Below are positions 1 through 9,256 of a stretch of 64,000 nt of DNA, in pieces. The DNA is taken from NCBI GenBank assembly GCA_965229005.1, contig CBDDIP010000002.1:3534001-3598000 (forward strand), written 5' to 3'. Source of the stretch: CBDDIP01 sp965229005 (GTDB taxonomy: Bacteria; Actinomycetota; Acidimicrobiia; Acidimicrobiales; Ilumatobacteraceae). The position numbers were made by a program, and so were the translations under genes. The stretch's first letter is position 1, and every line of letters begins with the position of its first letter. Below the pieces are notes generated by a model. It was not told where the DNA came from and did no database searches. It saw only the letters and a list, made by a program, of their open reading frames with translations.

Positions 1-710
1 GCGGCGGCTTGAGCGACGTGCACGAGGGTGCCGTAGGTGAGCACCGTGACGTCCGAGCCTTCACGATGCACGCGTGCCTTGCCGAGCGGCACGACGTAGT
101 GGCCCTCAGGTACCTCACCGAGCGGGTCGGCCGACCACGGGACGACGGCCCGTTCGTGGTGGCCGTCGAACGGCCCGTTGTACAGCCGCTTCGGCTCGAG
201 GAAGATCACCGGGTCGTCGTCCTCGATCGAGGCGATCAGGAGCCCCTTCGCGTCGAACGGGTTGGACGGGATCACCGTCTTCAGACCGGAGACGTGGGTG
301 AAGATCGCCTCGGGGCTCTGCGAGTGCGTCTGGCCGCCGAAGATGCCACCGCCGGTTGGCATGCGGATCGTGATCGGCGCGGTGAACTCGCCGGCCGATC
401 GATGCCGCAACCGTGCAGCTTCGGACACGATCTGGTCGTAGGCCGGGTACACGTAGTCGGCGAACTGGATCTCCACGCACGGCCGCAGCCCGTAGGCCCC
501 CATGCCGATGGCTGCGCCGACGATGGCGCTCTCGTTGATCGGTGCGTCGAAGCAGCGGGTCTTGCCGAAGCGCTGCTGCAGCCCGTGCGTGCAGCGGAAG
601 ACACCGCCGAAGTAGCCGACGTCCTGTCCGAACACCACCACTCGTTCGTCGCGCTCCATCGACACCACGTGTGCGTCGCGGATCGCCTCCACCATCGTCA
701 TGCGCGTCAT
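1..710 (-). CDS. 2-oxoacid dehydrogenase E1 component, beta subunit (3' end cut by window edge)
   Basis: Reads leftwards from an ATG at 710 and leaves the window at base 1, so the C-terminus is missing. The start of the translation (MTRMTMVEAIRDA), the segment INESAIVGAAIGMGAYGLRP and the later GGQTHSQSPEA stretch are typical of E1-beta subunits of pyruvate or branched-chain 2-oxoacid dehydrogenases. E1-beta pairs with E1-alpha to decarboxylate a 2-oxoacid on thiamine diphosphate and pass the acyl group to the lipoyl E2. Its ATG overlaps the alpha-subunit stop by one base (TGATG), so the two are translationally coupled. The substrate (pyruvate or branched-chain 2-oxoacid) cannot be decided from the sequence; no E2 or E3 gene is visible. 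Confidence 0.92.
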   Translation of the reverse strand, partial: MTRMTMVEAIRDAHVVSMERDERVVVFGQDVGYFGGVFRCTHGLQQRFGKTRCFDAPINESAIVGAAIGMGAYGLRPCVEIQFADYVYPAYDQIVSEAARLRHRSAGEFTAPITIRMPTGGGIFGGQTHSQSPEAIFTHVSGLKTVIPSNPFDAKGLLIASIEDDDPVIFLEPKRLYNGPFDGHHERAVVPWSADPLGEVPEGHYVVPLGKARVHREGSDVTVLTYGTLVHVAQAA

Positions 711-1966
711 CAGAAGCCCGCCTGCTCGCGTTGGCGGCGGAGGTGATCAGGCATCACCGCGAACACGTCGTCGAACATGGACGCGGGTGAAGCGTGCTCG
801 CCGCGCAGCGTGCCGTTGCGCTCGGCCTCGTCCGCTGCAGCGCGCACCGCCGCTTCGACCTCGTCGAGGCACTGCTGGTGGCGGGCGTCGTCCCACTCAC
901 CGATGCGCACGAGGTGCTGGCGCAGTCGCTCGACCGGATCACCGAGCGGCCACGTGCTGGCCTCCTCCTTCGGCCGGTACGCCGTCGGGTCGTCGGAGGT
1001 GGAGTGAGCACCGACGCGGTACGTCACCCACTCGATCAACGTCGGGCCGCTGTTGCTGCGCGCTCGCGCCGCGGCCCACTGCGAGACCGCGTGCACGGCG
1101 AGGTAGTCGTTGCCGTCGACGCGCAACGAGGCGATGCCGAAACCGTGGCCTCGCGTGGCGAACGTCGCCGAGTCGCCGCGAGCGAAGCCCTGGAACGTCG
1201 AGATCGCCCACTGGTTGTTGACGATGTTGAGGATCACCGGCGCGTGGTAGGTCGAGGCGAAGACCATCGCCGAGTGGAAGTCGGCCTCGGCCGTCGCTCC
1301 GTCGCCGATCCACGCCGACGCGATGCGCGTGTCACCCGACAGTGCCGACGCCATCGCCCAACCGACGGCCTGGATGAACTGCGTGCCGAGGTTCCCCGAG
1401 ATCGAGAAGAAGCCCTTCGACTTCGACGCGTACATCACCGGCAGCTGGCGACCCTTCAACGGGTCGTGGGTGTTCGAGTAGATCTGATTGATCATGTCGA
1501 CGAGCGGATACCCGCTGGTGATCAGCAGACCCTGCTGGCGATAGGTCGGGAAGCACATGTCGTCGGGGTGCAGCGCGCGGCGGTGCGCACACGACACGGC
1601 CTCCTCCCCCAGCGACTGCATGTAGAAGGACGTGTTGCCCTGGCGGTGGGCTCGCAGCATGCGCGAGTCGAAGGCGCGCACCGTCAGCATGTCGCGCAGC
1701 CCAGTGCGCAGCTGGTCGGCATCGAGCGTCCCCGCCCACGGCCCGACAGCGTCACCGTTGATGTTCAGCACGCGGATCATGTCCGACCCGAGGTCGACGA
1801 TCTCGGCAGGAGCGACGTCGATCGGCGGACGACGAACCTCACCTGCACGATCGATGTGCAGATCGCGGAACGCGGGCGGATCGCCAGGACGGGCAACCGG
1901 CTCGGGGATGCGCAGGCGCAGCGGTTGTCCACCCGCCACCGGCTCTGCCGGACGTTCAGCACTCAT
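710..1966 (-). CDS. 2-oxoacid dehydrogenase E1 component, alpha subunit
   Basis: 418 residues. The thiamine-diphosphate motif is visible as GDGATAEADF at about residue 221, ending with NNQW at about 250, and the conserved loop GAHSTSDDPTAYR lies near residue 319; both are hallmarks of E1-alpha of branched-chain 2-oxoacid dehydrogenase complexes. The frame is open upstream to 2098, but the first codons there look non-homologous; the ATG at 1966 (MSAERPAEPV) is chosen because it clears the upstream gene, which ends at 2016. Coupled by a one-base overlap to the beta subunit. The overall look favours branched-chain over pyruvate dehydrogenase, but this is not certain. Confidence 0.92.
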   Translation of the reverse strand: MSAERPAEPVAGGQPLRLRIPEPVARPGDPPAFRDLHIDRAGEVRRPPIDVAPAEIVDLGSDMIRVLNINGDAVGPWAGTLDADQLRTGLRDMLTVRAFDSRMLRAHRQGNTSFYMQSLGEEAVSCAHRRALHPDDMCFPTYRQQGLLITSGYPLVDMINQIYSNTHDPLKGRQLPVMYASKSKGFFSISGNLGTQFIQAVGWAMASALSGDTRIASAWIGDGATAEADFHSAMVFASTYHAPVILNIVNNQWAISTFQGFARGDSATFATRGHGFGIASLRVDGNDYLAVHAVSQWAAARARSNSGPTLIEWVTYRVGAHSTSDDPTAYRPKEEASTWPLGDPVERLRQHLVRIGEWDDARHQQCLDEVEAAVRAAADEAERNGTLRGEHASPASMFDDVFAVMPDHLRRQREQAGF

Positions 1967-2015
1967 GTCCGCCCGATGCTCACCGGCACCGGGGCCGGTG
2001 TCAAGGGTGCCCGCG

Positions 2016-2468
2016 CTACCTGCCTGCGATGCCGTTGAGCGCAGCGACCATCTCGTCGGGCCCGTCCTTCTTGAAGATGTCGATCTCCGCGGTTCCACCA
2101 GTCGAGAACGTCAGCTTCATCCGCTTGACCGCAGCGTTGAGCGACTTGCCGGCCAGCTCGGCGCTGACGAGGTTGGTCGTGGGGATCTCGCTGCTGATCG
2201 CCTTGGGCTTGCCGAGCCACGCCGTGATCGTGAGGATCAGGGCGCGTTGGTTGGTGATGGCGAAGATTCCCCGGGTCGGCAGCTCCATGCCGGCTGCAGC
2301 GGCGGCCGCTCGATCGCCCTTGCTCCGGACCGCCTGCACGGCCATCCCCGCCAGCCCTCCGGCACCGGTGGCCGCGCCCTTGCTCTGGAAGTGCGCCGCA
2401 GCGACGAGTTGCTCGCCGGGCTGCAACATCGGGTCGATCATCGGTCGTGCCTTGTCCGCATATGCCAT
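2016..2468 (-). CDS. Small PH-like-domain protein of unknown function
   Basis: 150 residues with no signal peptide. The pattern LQPGEQLVAAAHF near the N-terminus, a Gly/Ala-rich segment at about 30-55, then GIFAITNQRALILT and a beta-rich C-terminal half (LTFSTGGTAEIDIFKKDG) resemble bacterial PH-like proteins of the kind that begin with a 'GE.v..' strand and contain 'vTnqRlll'. No catalytic motif is visible. It precedes the E1-alpha gene by about 50 bases on the same strand and could be co-transcribed, although a functional link is not evident. The fold assignment is by pattern only. Confidence 0.75.
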   Translation of the reverse strand: MAYADKARPMIDPMLQPGEQLVAAAHFQSKGAATGAGGLAGMAVQAVRSKGDRAAAAAAGMELPTRGIFAITNQRALILTITAWLGKPKAISSEIPTTNLVSAELAGKSLNAAVKRMKLTFSTGGTAEIDIFKKDGPDEMVAALNGIAGR

Positions 2469-2585
2469 CGGAGCACGCTAACGAACTCCGCCTCACGCAG
2501 GTGGGTGAACCTTCGCTGAACGCGTTCAACGTTCTGGCTGGCCGGGTACGAACGTCGCAACCCCAACGAACGGAGAGGTTGACCC

Positions 2586-3035
2586 ATGTCAACAGACGAA
2601 GCAGTGACCAAGGATCTCATCGAAGTGCTCGAAGACGGCAAGGACGGCTTCGCCAAGGGCGCCGAGAAGCTGACGAGCTCCGACCGGCCCGAGTTCGCCA
2701 AGAAGTTCACCGAGTACTCGGCGCAGCGCGAGCGGTTCGCCACCGAGCTCAAGTCGTTGGCCGCCAACTACGGCGACGAGGTCAAGAAGGAGGGCTCGGT
2801 CACCGGCGCTCTGCATCGTGGCTGGCTGACCCTCAAGGACGCCTTGGCCGGCTCCAGCCCCGAAGGCGTGCTGGATGCCGCCGAGCAGGGCGAGGACCAT
2901 GCCGTCGAGGCCTACGACAAGGCGCTCAAGTCCGACATCTCCGCCGGTCTGCGCACGGTCGTCCAGCGCCAGTACACCGACGTCAAGGCTGCGCACGACG
3001 ACGTGCGCGCGCTGCGCAACAACAGCCAGAACTGA
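2586..3035 (+). CDS. PA2169/DUF2383-like four-helix-bundle protein
   Basis: 149 residues, almost entirely helical and charged. The N-terminal KDLIEVLEDGKDGFAKGAEKL matches the conserved opening of the PA2169/DUF2383 family, ferritin-like four-helix bundles often linked to stress and possibly metal binding; function is not established. A clear Shine-Dalgarno sequence (GGAGAGG) lies just before the ATG, in the sequence CGGAGAGGTTGACCC. It is divergent from the PH-like gene and convergent with the SDR gene, with a hairpin between the latter two. Confidence 0.85.
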   Translation: MSTDEAVTKDLIEVLEDGKDGFAKGAEKLTSSDRPEFAKKFTEYSAQRERFATELKSLAANYGDEVKKEGSVTGALHRGWLTLKDALAGSSPEGVLDAAEQGEDHAVEAYDKALKSDISAGLRTVVQRQYTDVKAAHDDVRALRNNSQN

Positions 3036-3058
3036 CGGCTGTCCCCAGATCGACCGCC

Positions 3059-3085
3059 GGCCCACTGACTACCAGTCGGTGGGCC
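3059..3085. terminator. Hairpin between convergent genes (probable bidirectional terminator)
   Basis: The arms GGCCCACTGACT and AGTCGGTGGGCC flank a three-base loop with one mismatched pair, giving a strong stem. It sits between the ends of the DUF2383 gene and the convergent SDR gene and includes the SDR stop codon. No T-run follows, as is common in high-GC actinobacteria. Confidence 0.6.
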
Positions 3086-4613
3086 GGTAGTCCTTCAAGA
3101 ATTTTCCCCACACGTGCGTGCCGGTGTTGATCCCGTCGATGATCGGATCGACGATGCGCGCTGCGCCGTCGACGATGTCGAGCGGCGGGTGGAAGTGGTG
3201 CTGGGCGCGCTTGCGCTCGGCGATGTGCACCGGGTCCTCGTCGCTCACCCACCCGGTGTCGACGCTGTTCATGTGGATCCCGTCGGCGTGGTAGTCCGCC
3301 GCTGACGTGCGGGTCATCATGTTGAGCGCTGCCTTCGCCATGTTCGTGTGCGGATGGCGAGTGGTCTTCATCCGGCGGTAGAACTGCCCTTCGACGGCCG
3401 AGACGTTGACGATGTGCAGGTCGCGTGCGCCGCTGCGCAGCATCAGTGGCTTGAGCCGGGCGTTGAGCACGAACGGCGCCACGGCGTTGACCAGCTGCGT
3501 CTCCAGCAGTTCGACGGACGACACCTCCGCCAGCGTGAGACGCCACGAGTTGCGGTCGCGGAGGTCGACCTGCTGCAGGTCCTGGTCGAGCACGCCGGTC
3601 GGGAACAGGTGAGCACGAGCATCATGGTCCTCGGGGAGCAGCGGCGCCTGCGACAGCTCCGCGGCGCGTGTCAGCCCGATCAGCGAGTCCGTTGCCATCG
3701 GCGCCAGCTCGCGCTGACCCGGTTCCGCCGAGGGCAGCATGTCGTAGCCGCGCAGACCTTCGTAGCCACCGACGAGGCGTTGCACGGCGGCGGGCAGCTC
3801 GTTCAGCGCGGTCGACTCGGTGTCCATCATGTGCGCGTAGAAGCCGGGTGGGCGGCGCACCGTCTGGCACGCGTTGTTGACGATGAAGTCCAGCCGCTCG
3901 TAGGTCTCCATCAGGTGGTGGCAGAACCCCTCGACGCTCGGCGTGTGGCGCAGGTCGAGCCCGAAGATCTCCAGCCGATCTCCCCACTCGGCGAAGTCGG
4001 CCTCCTGCGCGTAGCGCGCCGCGGAGTCGCGCGGGAAGCGGGTGGTGACGATCACCCGTGCGCCGGCCCGCAGCAGCTTGATGCCGGCCTGGTACCCGAT
4101 CTTCACCCTGCCGCCGGTGAGCAGCGCAACACGACCGCGCAGGTTTGCGGTCTCGCCGCGCTTGGCGTAGTTGAAGGCCGCGCACTCGGGACACAGCTGG
4201 TCGTAGAAGTCGTGGATCTGCGAGTAGTCCCGCTTGCAGATGTAGCAGTGCAGTCGCTGGCTCGACTCGCGACCCGCGGTGATCGCGGCGGGATCGTCGA
4301 TCTCGTCAGGCCCGACGCCGATCGGCGGGAACACGTTCGGGGTCGTGAACACCGGTTTCGAACGCAGCGCGCGGATCCCCGCCTCGGCGAGCGTGCCCTG
4401 ATGCCGCTCGGCCCTCGCCGCCTTGTCCTCGCGACGTTGCGCCTTGATCTGCCGGCGGCGGGCCTCGACGTCGGGCTCGTACACGTCGCCGGCAGCGGCC
4501 AGCAGCCGGGTGCGCTCGGCGAGCGTGACGTCGGAGAGCAGGGATCGATCGGCAACGATCGCCTCGAGCAGCTCGGTCGCGGCTTTCAGCCGCTGGGAGA
4601 AGTCGTCGGACAC
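3069..4613 (-). CDS. Zinc-motif SDR-family protein with altered catalytic tyrosine
   Basis: 514 residues, about twice a classical SDR. Residues 1-100 are helical and charged; a four-cysteine zinc-binding motif follows (C123xxC126, C141xxC144), then a Rossmann domain with the glycine motif TGGRVKIG at 166-173 and NNAC at about 246 in place of the usual NNAG. About 110 extra residues separate this from the catalytic region. There Ser405 and Lys427 are kept, but the YxxxK tyrosine is Thr423 (TNMAK). This suggests either a changed mechanism or a non-redox binding role. It ends in the shared hairpin and is divergent from the PD40 lipoprotein gene. Substrate unknown. Confidence 0.85.
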   Translation of the reverse strand: MSDDFSQRLKAATELLEAIVADRSLLSDVTLAERTRLLAAAGDVYEPDVEARRRQIKAQRREDKAARAERHQGTLAEAGIRALRSKPVFTTPNVFPPIGVGPDEIDDPAAITAGRESSQRLHCYICKRDYSQIHDFYDQLCPECAAFNYAKRGETANLRGRVALLTGGRVKIGYQAGIKLLRAGARVIVTTRFPRDSAARYAQEADFAEWGDRLEIFGLDLRHTPSVEGFCHHLMETYERLDFIVNNACQTVRRPPGFYAHMMDTESTALNELPAAVQRLVGGYEGLRGYDMLPSAEPGQRELAPMATDSLIGLTRAAELSQAPLLPEDHDARAHLFPTGVLDQDLQQVDLRDRNSWRLTLAEVSSVELLETQLVNAVAPFVLNARLKPLMLRSGARDLHIVNVSAVEGQFYRRMKTTRHPHTNMAKAALNMMTRTSAADYHADGIHMNSVDTGWVSDEDPVHIAERKRAQHHFHPPLDIVDGAARIVDPIIDGINTGTHVWGKFLKDYRPTDW

Positions 4614-4670
4614 GAGTGACGAATGTACCGAGTCGTGCTCTCCGAGGCCTCCGAGACGTCGATCGAGACT

Positions 4671-4685
4671 GAGTAGTGACTACTC
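4671..4685. promoter_or_regulatory. Palindrome GAGTA-N5-TACTC in divergent promoter region
   Basis: GAGTAGTGACTACTC lies between the divergent SDR (start 4613) and PD40 lipoprotein (start 4760) genes. A near copy, CTGAGTA-N5-TACTCAG, lies at 15415-15433 before another gene. It is an operator candidate only; no regulator is identified. Confidence 0.3.
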
Positions 4686-4759
4686 GTGTGCAGGCGCCGC
4701 CGGTCGTGTTGGGTGTGCCGGGCCGGCAGGTCGCTGCCGACGGACCGAACAGGAACACC

Positions 4760-5749
4760 ATGTCTCCCCACCTCCACCGCGGCGCGCTTGCGCTGCTGCT
4801 GGCGCTCGGCGCCGCGTGCACCGACGACGCCGCTGCCGACCCGCACACGACCGCCGTCTCGACCCCCAGCGCATCGGCGCCGGTCGCAACCGCTGCCGAG
4901 ACCACTCCCGGGACGACGTCCGGGACGATCGACCAGAGCTCGATCGTCTTCGCCTCGGACCGAAGCGGCAACCGCGACCTCTATCGGATGAGCTCGGACG
5001 GAAGCGGTCTGCAGAACCTCACCGACTCGCCGGGCGCCGACGACGCCTTCCCAGCGTTGTCGCCCGACGGCCGGACGGTTGCCTTCCAATCGAACCGCGA
5101 CGGCGACATCAGCGACATCTACCTGATGCCCTTGGCCGGCGGCGACGTCACCCGCCTGACCGACGCGACTGGGCAGGACTCGCATCCGTCGTGGTCGCCC
5201 GACGGCACGATGATCGCCTTCGACAGCCTCCGCGGCGACTCACCCGGCCGGCAGGTCTTCGTGATGAACGTCGACGGGACCGAGCAACGCGCCATCACCG
5301 AGACGGAGAGCGACGAAGCCTTCCCGACATGGTCGGCGGATGGAACCCAGATCGCCTTCGAGTCCTACCGAGACGGCAACCTCGAGATCTACGTGATGGA
5401 CATCGACGGTTCCGGCGCCGTCAACATCTCCAACGACGCAGGCGACGACAGCGGGGCGAGATGGTCACCTGAGGGGACGCAACTCGCGTTCGAGTCGAAC
5501 CGCTCCGGCGAGAGCCGGCTGTGGCTGGCCAGTGCGGACGGCACCGGCGCAGCACCGCTGCTCGGCGAGGTTTCGGCAGCGGCCGGAGCACTCGACGCCG
5601 ACCCCACCTGGTCACCGGATGGCACGCAGATCGCCTTTATCAGCGATCGCGACGGCAACGCCGAGGTCTACGTCTACACCGTCGCCGATGGAACGATCGT
5701 CCGGATCACCGACGATCCGGGCTTCGACTTCAGCCTCGACTGGCGCTGA
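4760..5749 (+). CDS. TolB/PD40-type beta-propeller lipoprotein
   Basis: 329 residues from the ATG at 4760 (MSPHLHRG); the open frame starts at 4676, but only this start puts the hydrophobic leader (ALALLLALGAAC) at the N-terminus. The Cys after LGAA is a probable lipobox cysteine, although the -3 residue is Gly rather than Leu. After a Thr/Ser/Ala-rich linker come about six propeller blades with the PD40 signature 'SPDGT.IAF.S.RDG..EIYVM', alternating with 'V..IT'. Expected outside the membrane. TolB relatives bind peptides or proteins; no partner such as Pal or TolA is nearby. Confidence 0.85.
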   Translation: MSPHLHRGALALLLALGAACTDDAAADPHTTAVSTPSASAPVATAAETTPGTTSGTIDQSSIVFASDRSGNRDLYRMSSDGSGLQNLTDSPGADDAFPALSPDGRTVAFQSNRDGDISDIYLMPLAGGDVTRLTDATGQDSHPSWSPDGTMIAFDSLRGDSPGRQVFVMNVDGTEQRAITETESDEAFPTWSADGTQIAFESYRDGNLEIYVMDIDGSGAVNISNDAGDDSGARWSPEGTQLAFESNRSGESRLWLASADGTGAAPLLGEVSAAAGALDADPTWSPDGTQIAFISDRDGNAEVYVYTVADGTIVRITDDPGFDFSLDWR

Positions 5750-5789
5750 CGCACGATCGGTCCGCCATCGGTCACTCATCACCGTGCGC

Positions 5790-5828
5790 TTGTGCACGAA
5801 CCGGGACATGAGCCCGGTTCGTGCACAA
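5790..5828. terminator. Perfect 16-bp inverted repeat, bidirectional terminator; copy of a dispersed hairpin
   Basis: TTGTGCACGAACCGGG and its exact reverse complement flank a seven-base loop (ACATGAG). It lies between the convergent PD40 lipoprotein and DUF4394 genes. A related but imperfect hairpin with the same right arm (GTTCGTGCACAAACG) occurs at 19860-19904, also between convergent genes, which marks it as a repeated terminator-type element. Confidence 0.7.
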
Positions 5829-5845
5829 ACGGTGGGGTCGGGTCG

Positions 5846-8530
5846 TCAGCTGGTGTACCAGCCGAAGACGTCGGCGATCAGCTGACCGCCCGCCTGATCG
5901 AACAGCGTCACCTTGCCAGCGGTCCCGAGGCGGGTACCGACGAGGTTCGGGGTCGACTGTCCGGCGACGTCGACGTTGAGGCTCGAGGCCAGCGGCAGCG
6001 AGACACCCGTCGGGTAGACGGCGACGAAACCCCGCTGCGGCGATTCGGTTGCGGTGACGTTGATCACCGCGGCCGCCGCACCGAACGCCGGGATGCCGCC
6101 GACCCCGGCCAACGTGACGTCGATCGATCCGTTGACCGGCAACGCTGCCGCAGGAGCGCCGACGCCGGATCGCGTGTCCAGCACTCGTGCCGGCGAGACC
6201 GGCACGAACAGCCCGGAGTAGCCACCCTTGGCGGTGGCGTCACCGAACCAGCCGGCCACGTCGACGGCGACATGTGCACCGCTCTGGCTGTACACGGCGA
6301 TGGCGCCGTCGACACCGACCGGGATGATCGCCAGGTTGCTCGCCGTGGCCGCTGCCCGCTCGAGGTTGAGGCTCGAGGTGCCCGGCCGCGTCGTGCCCGA
6401 CGCGAACGCCGTCAGGAACCCCGGAGCCGTTGCCTCGGTGCCCGTGAGGTTGACGAGCACTGCCGATACGCCCGTGGCCGGCACGCCCTTCTGGCCGAGG
6501 ACGGGAACCGTCAACGTCCCGTTCGCCGCCACCTTCGTGGCCGTGTCGCGGGTGTCGATCAGGCGGCCGGGAGCAAGGGACGTGAACCGGCCGGCGGGAC
6601 CGGTGGCCGGCGCGTAGTACCCGAGCACGTCGGCGATCAGGTGCGTGCTGCGCTCGTTGAAGAAGCTGACCTTGCCGCCCGCACCGATCTTGACCGTGAC
6701 GAGGTTGGCGCGGGTCTGGCCGGCGACGAGGTTGTGGTTCGACACCATCGGCTGCGCCTCACCCGTCGGATAGACGGTGACGAAGCCGGCCGCGCCGGCC
6801 TCCGTGCCGGTCGTGTTCAGCACGATCGCCGTCGCGTTTGCCGGGACACCGTTGAGACCAGCGACCTGCACGTCGGTGATCGCTCCGGCAACTGGCTTGC
6901 TGCCGTCACGCGTGTCCAGCACCCGAGTCGGTGCGACGGCAGTGAACTGCGATGCACCCGCGACGACGTTGGCCGGAAAGGTCAGGTCGATGAGGTCGGT
7001 CGCGCCGGTCCCGATCGCGCCCACCAGCTCGGCCGCACCGGATGCGAGGTTCACGGTGTAGAGACCGGTGCTGCCACCGACGCTGAGGGTCGCCAGCGCC
7101 TGACCGAACGGCGAGATGTCGAAGCCGACCTCGTCGCTGTCGGTGACCACGCCGAGCGGGCCACGAGCGGTCGTCGCTCCGAGGTTCGGTGACGGCACCC
7201 CGTCCGCTCCGCCGATCGTGTTCAGCGTCTCGGCGACGTCGTCGATGGCGAACAGCGTCGTTGCGGTCGTCGTGGCGATCGGCCGGTCGTAGGCGACTGC
7301 CGACGGCTTGGCCGGTGCGATGTCCGTGTCGGTCGCGGCGAGCGCGCCGTTCACCGGGTTCACGCGGTAGCTGTCGCCGAGCGAGTTGGTCAGGCGGATG
7401 CGATCGACGGTCGGGTTGAAGTCCACCGACCACGTCGGTGCCGTCGCGGCGACGGCGAAGGTCGCCGCACCGATCTGCGTCGCCGCGCCAGTGGCCGGGT
7501 TGATCCGGTAGACACGACCGGCCGTGCCGACGAAGCCGACACCGATCAGCTCACCCGTGGCCGGTCGCACGTCGAAGCCGATGATCGTTTCACTGGGCTG
7601 CAAGCCGGTGATCGGGGTCGTCGCGACGGTCCCCGGCGTCGCCGCGTTGAAGCTGACGATCGCGTTGCCGTCACTGAGGCCGAGCAGCGGGCCGACCGGC
7701 GGCCGAGGAAGGGCGATGTCGCGCACCTCCACGGTGCCAGCACCGACGGCGCCGACCAACGTCGCTGCACCAGTGGAGAGGTTCACGGTGTACAGGCCGA
7801 ACGTACCGCCCACGCCGAACGTGGCCAGCGCGTCGCCCTGCGGCGCGATGTCGAAGCCGACGCTGGAGGCGACGTCGACACCCAGCGCGCCGACCACGGT
7901 GGTCGCACCCGTGTTGGGCGATGGCGTTCCGTTGAGCCCGCCGATCAGGTTCAGGGTGTCGGTCGCGTCGTCGATGGCGAACAACGTGGTCGCCGCCGGG
8001 GCCGGCGACGTCGAGCGGTCGTACGCCAGCGCCGCTGGACGCGCCGGGACGACGGCCGTGTCGGTGGCCGCGAGCGCGCCGTTCAGCGGGTTGAGCCGCA
8101 GGTTGGTGCCACCGGAGTGGACGAAGCGGATCCGGTCGACGGTCGGGTTGAAGTCGACCGACCACGTGCCACCGGCAGGCAACGTCGTCGAGAACGGCGA
8201 ACCGATCAGGGTTGCCGCGCCGTTCGTGGTGTTGATGGTGTACATCCGGCCCGTCGTCCCGGCCACGCCGACGGCGAAGAGCTCACCCGTCGCGGGGCGG
8301 ACGTCGATGCCGACGATCACCTCACCGACTTGCAAACCCGTGATCGGTGTCGTCTGCGTCAGCGTGCCGGGCGTCGCTGCGTTGAAGCCGATCAGCGAGT
8401 TGGTTGCGGTCAGCGCGAGCACGGGTCCACCGGACACTGCCGCGCCCACCGGGCTCGACGTGGCCAGGCCGACGCCGAGCCCGAGCGAACAGGCGGCAAT
8501 GGGGATGGCGATCTTTCGGCGGAACTGCAT
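5846..8530 (-). CDS. Secreted protein with two DUF4394 domains and VLDTR-type repeats
   Basis: 894 residues. Signal peptide at 1-30 (basic start MQFRRK, hydrophobic core, cleavage near VGA-AVS). Two DUF4394-like blocks follow (about 35-275 and 285-525), each with GIDVRPATGEL-type or GFDVRPATGEL-type strands, 'VDFNPTVDRIR' and 'LFAIDD..DTLN.IGG'. The C-terminal 370 residues hold three repeats of about 115 residues, opening with FTAVAPTRVLDTRDG, FTSLAPGRLIDTRDT and FVPVSPARVLDTRSG and closing with 'ADVLGYY/ADVFGWY'. The chain ends right after the last repeat, with no membrane anchor, so it is probably a secreted surface protein. A divergent ECF sigma/anti-sigma pair lies 147 bases away. Confidence 0.88.
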   Translation of the reverse strand: MQFRRKIAIPIAACSLGLGVGLATSSPVGAAVSGGPVLALTATNSLIGFNAATPGTLTQTTPITGLQVGEVIVGIDVRPATGELFAVGVAGTTGRMYTINTTNGAATLIGSPFSTTLPAGGTWSVDFNPTVDRIRFVHSGGTNLRLNPLNGALAATDTAVVPARPAALAYDRSTSPAPAATTLFAIDDATDTLNLIGGLNGTPSPNTGATTVVGALGVDVASSVGFDIAPQGDALATFGVGGTFGLYTVNLSTGAATLVGAVGAGTVEVRDIALPRPPVGPLLGLSDGNAIVSFNAATPGTVATTPITGLQPSETIIGFDVRPATGELIGVGFVGTAGRVYRINPATGAATQIGAATFAVAATAPTWSVDFNPTVDRIRLTNSLGDSYRVNPVNGALAATDTDIAPAKPSAVAYDRPIATTTATTLFAIDDVAETLNTIGGADGVPSPNLGATTARGPLGVVTDSDEVGFDISPFGQALATLSVGGSTGLYTVNLASGAAELVGAIGTGATDLIDLTFPANVVAGASQFTAVAPTRVLDTRDGSKPVAGAITDVQVAGLNGVPANATAIVLNTTGTEAGAAGFVTVYPTGEAQPMVSNHNLVAGQTRANLVTVKIGAGGKVSFFNERSTHLIADVLGYYAPATGPAGRFTSLAPGRLIDTRDTATKVAANGTLTVPVLGQKGVPATGVSAVLVNLTGTEATAPGFLTAFASGTTRPGTSSLNLERAAATASNLAIIPVGVDGAIAVYSQSGAHVAVDVAGWFGDATAKGGYSGLFVPVSPARVLDTRSGVGAPAAALPVNGSIDVTLAGVGGIPAFGAAAAVINVTATESPQRGFVAVYPTGVSLPLASSLNVDVAGQSTPNLVGTRLGTAGKVTLFDQAGGQLIADVFGWYTS

Positions 8531-8677
8531 GGCGGTCTCCGATCTCGGGCGGCGAGGCGCTCACCCGACAGGGCCAGACGGATCTGGTGCGGTTGCCCCT
8601 CCATGTCGAGATCGGTCGCCGCGTCACAAATCACCGTCGGAAAATCCGGAACGAGTTCGGCGACCGAACAGAGGTGC

Positions 8678-9256
8678 ATGGAGTCACGTGGCGATTTGAC
8701 GACCGCGCACGAGGACGCGGGAACCGCGCTCCGACTCCCGTCGCTCGATGAGCTCCAGCGAATGGATCCGAATGCCTGGGAGGCGCTGTACACCGGCAGC
8801 CGACCACCCCTCTGGCGCTTCGCTCGTGCCCGACTGGCGACCGCGGATCAAGCGGAAGACGCCGTCAGCGAAACGATGGTGCGCGCCATGTCGGCCGTGG
8901 CACGCTACCGATCGGGCCCGGGCGGGCTCATCGCCTGGCTGATGGGCATCGAACGCAACGTGATCAACGAGATGTACCGAGCCGGCCAACGGCACCGCGC
9001 AGTTCCGGCAGCGGTCGAGCCGGCCGCGCCCGAGCCGACGGACCGCATGGTCGCCGCGGCCGAGGCCAGCGCCGTGCGCGCCGCGTTCGCCGAGCTGCCC
9101 TTCGACGATCAGGAGCTGCTGGGGCTTCGAGTCGTCGCCCGCCTGGACACCGAGTCGACCGCGAAGGTGCTGGGCAAGCGACCCGGCGCGATCCGCATGG
9201 CGCAGGCCCGCGCGCTCGGACGGCTGCGAGTCAGCCTGCGCGAGGCGTCGACATGA
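8678..9256 (+). CDS. ECF-type RNA polymerase sigma factor
   Basis: 192 residues from the ATG at 8678, with a GAGG motif shortly upstream; the frame is open well to the left, but that part overlaps the promoter region of the DUF4394 gene. Sigma region 2 occupies about 28-95 (ATADQAEDAVSETMVRAM; then LIAWLMGIERNVINEMYR) and region 4 about 130-188 (AFAELPFDDQELLGLRVV, then TAKVLGKRPGAIRMAQARAL as the helix-turn-helix). It directs RNA polymerase to a small regulon. Its stop overlaps the next ATG (ATGA), coupling it to the membrane protein that probably holds it inactive. Confidence 0.9.
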   Translation: MESRGDLTTAHEDAGTALRLPSLDELQRMDPNAWEALYTGSRPPLWRFARARLATADQAEDAVSETMVRAMSAVARYRSGPGGLIAWLMGIERNVINEMYRAGQRHRAVPAAVEPAAPEPTDRMVAAAEASAVRAAFAELPFDDQELLGLRVVARLDTESTAKVLGKRPGAIRMAQARALGRLRVSLREAST

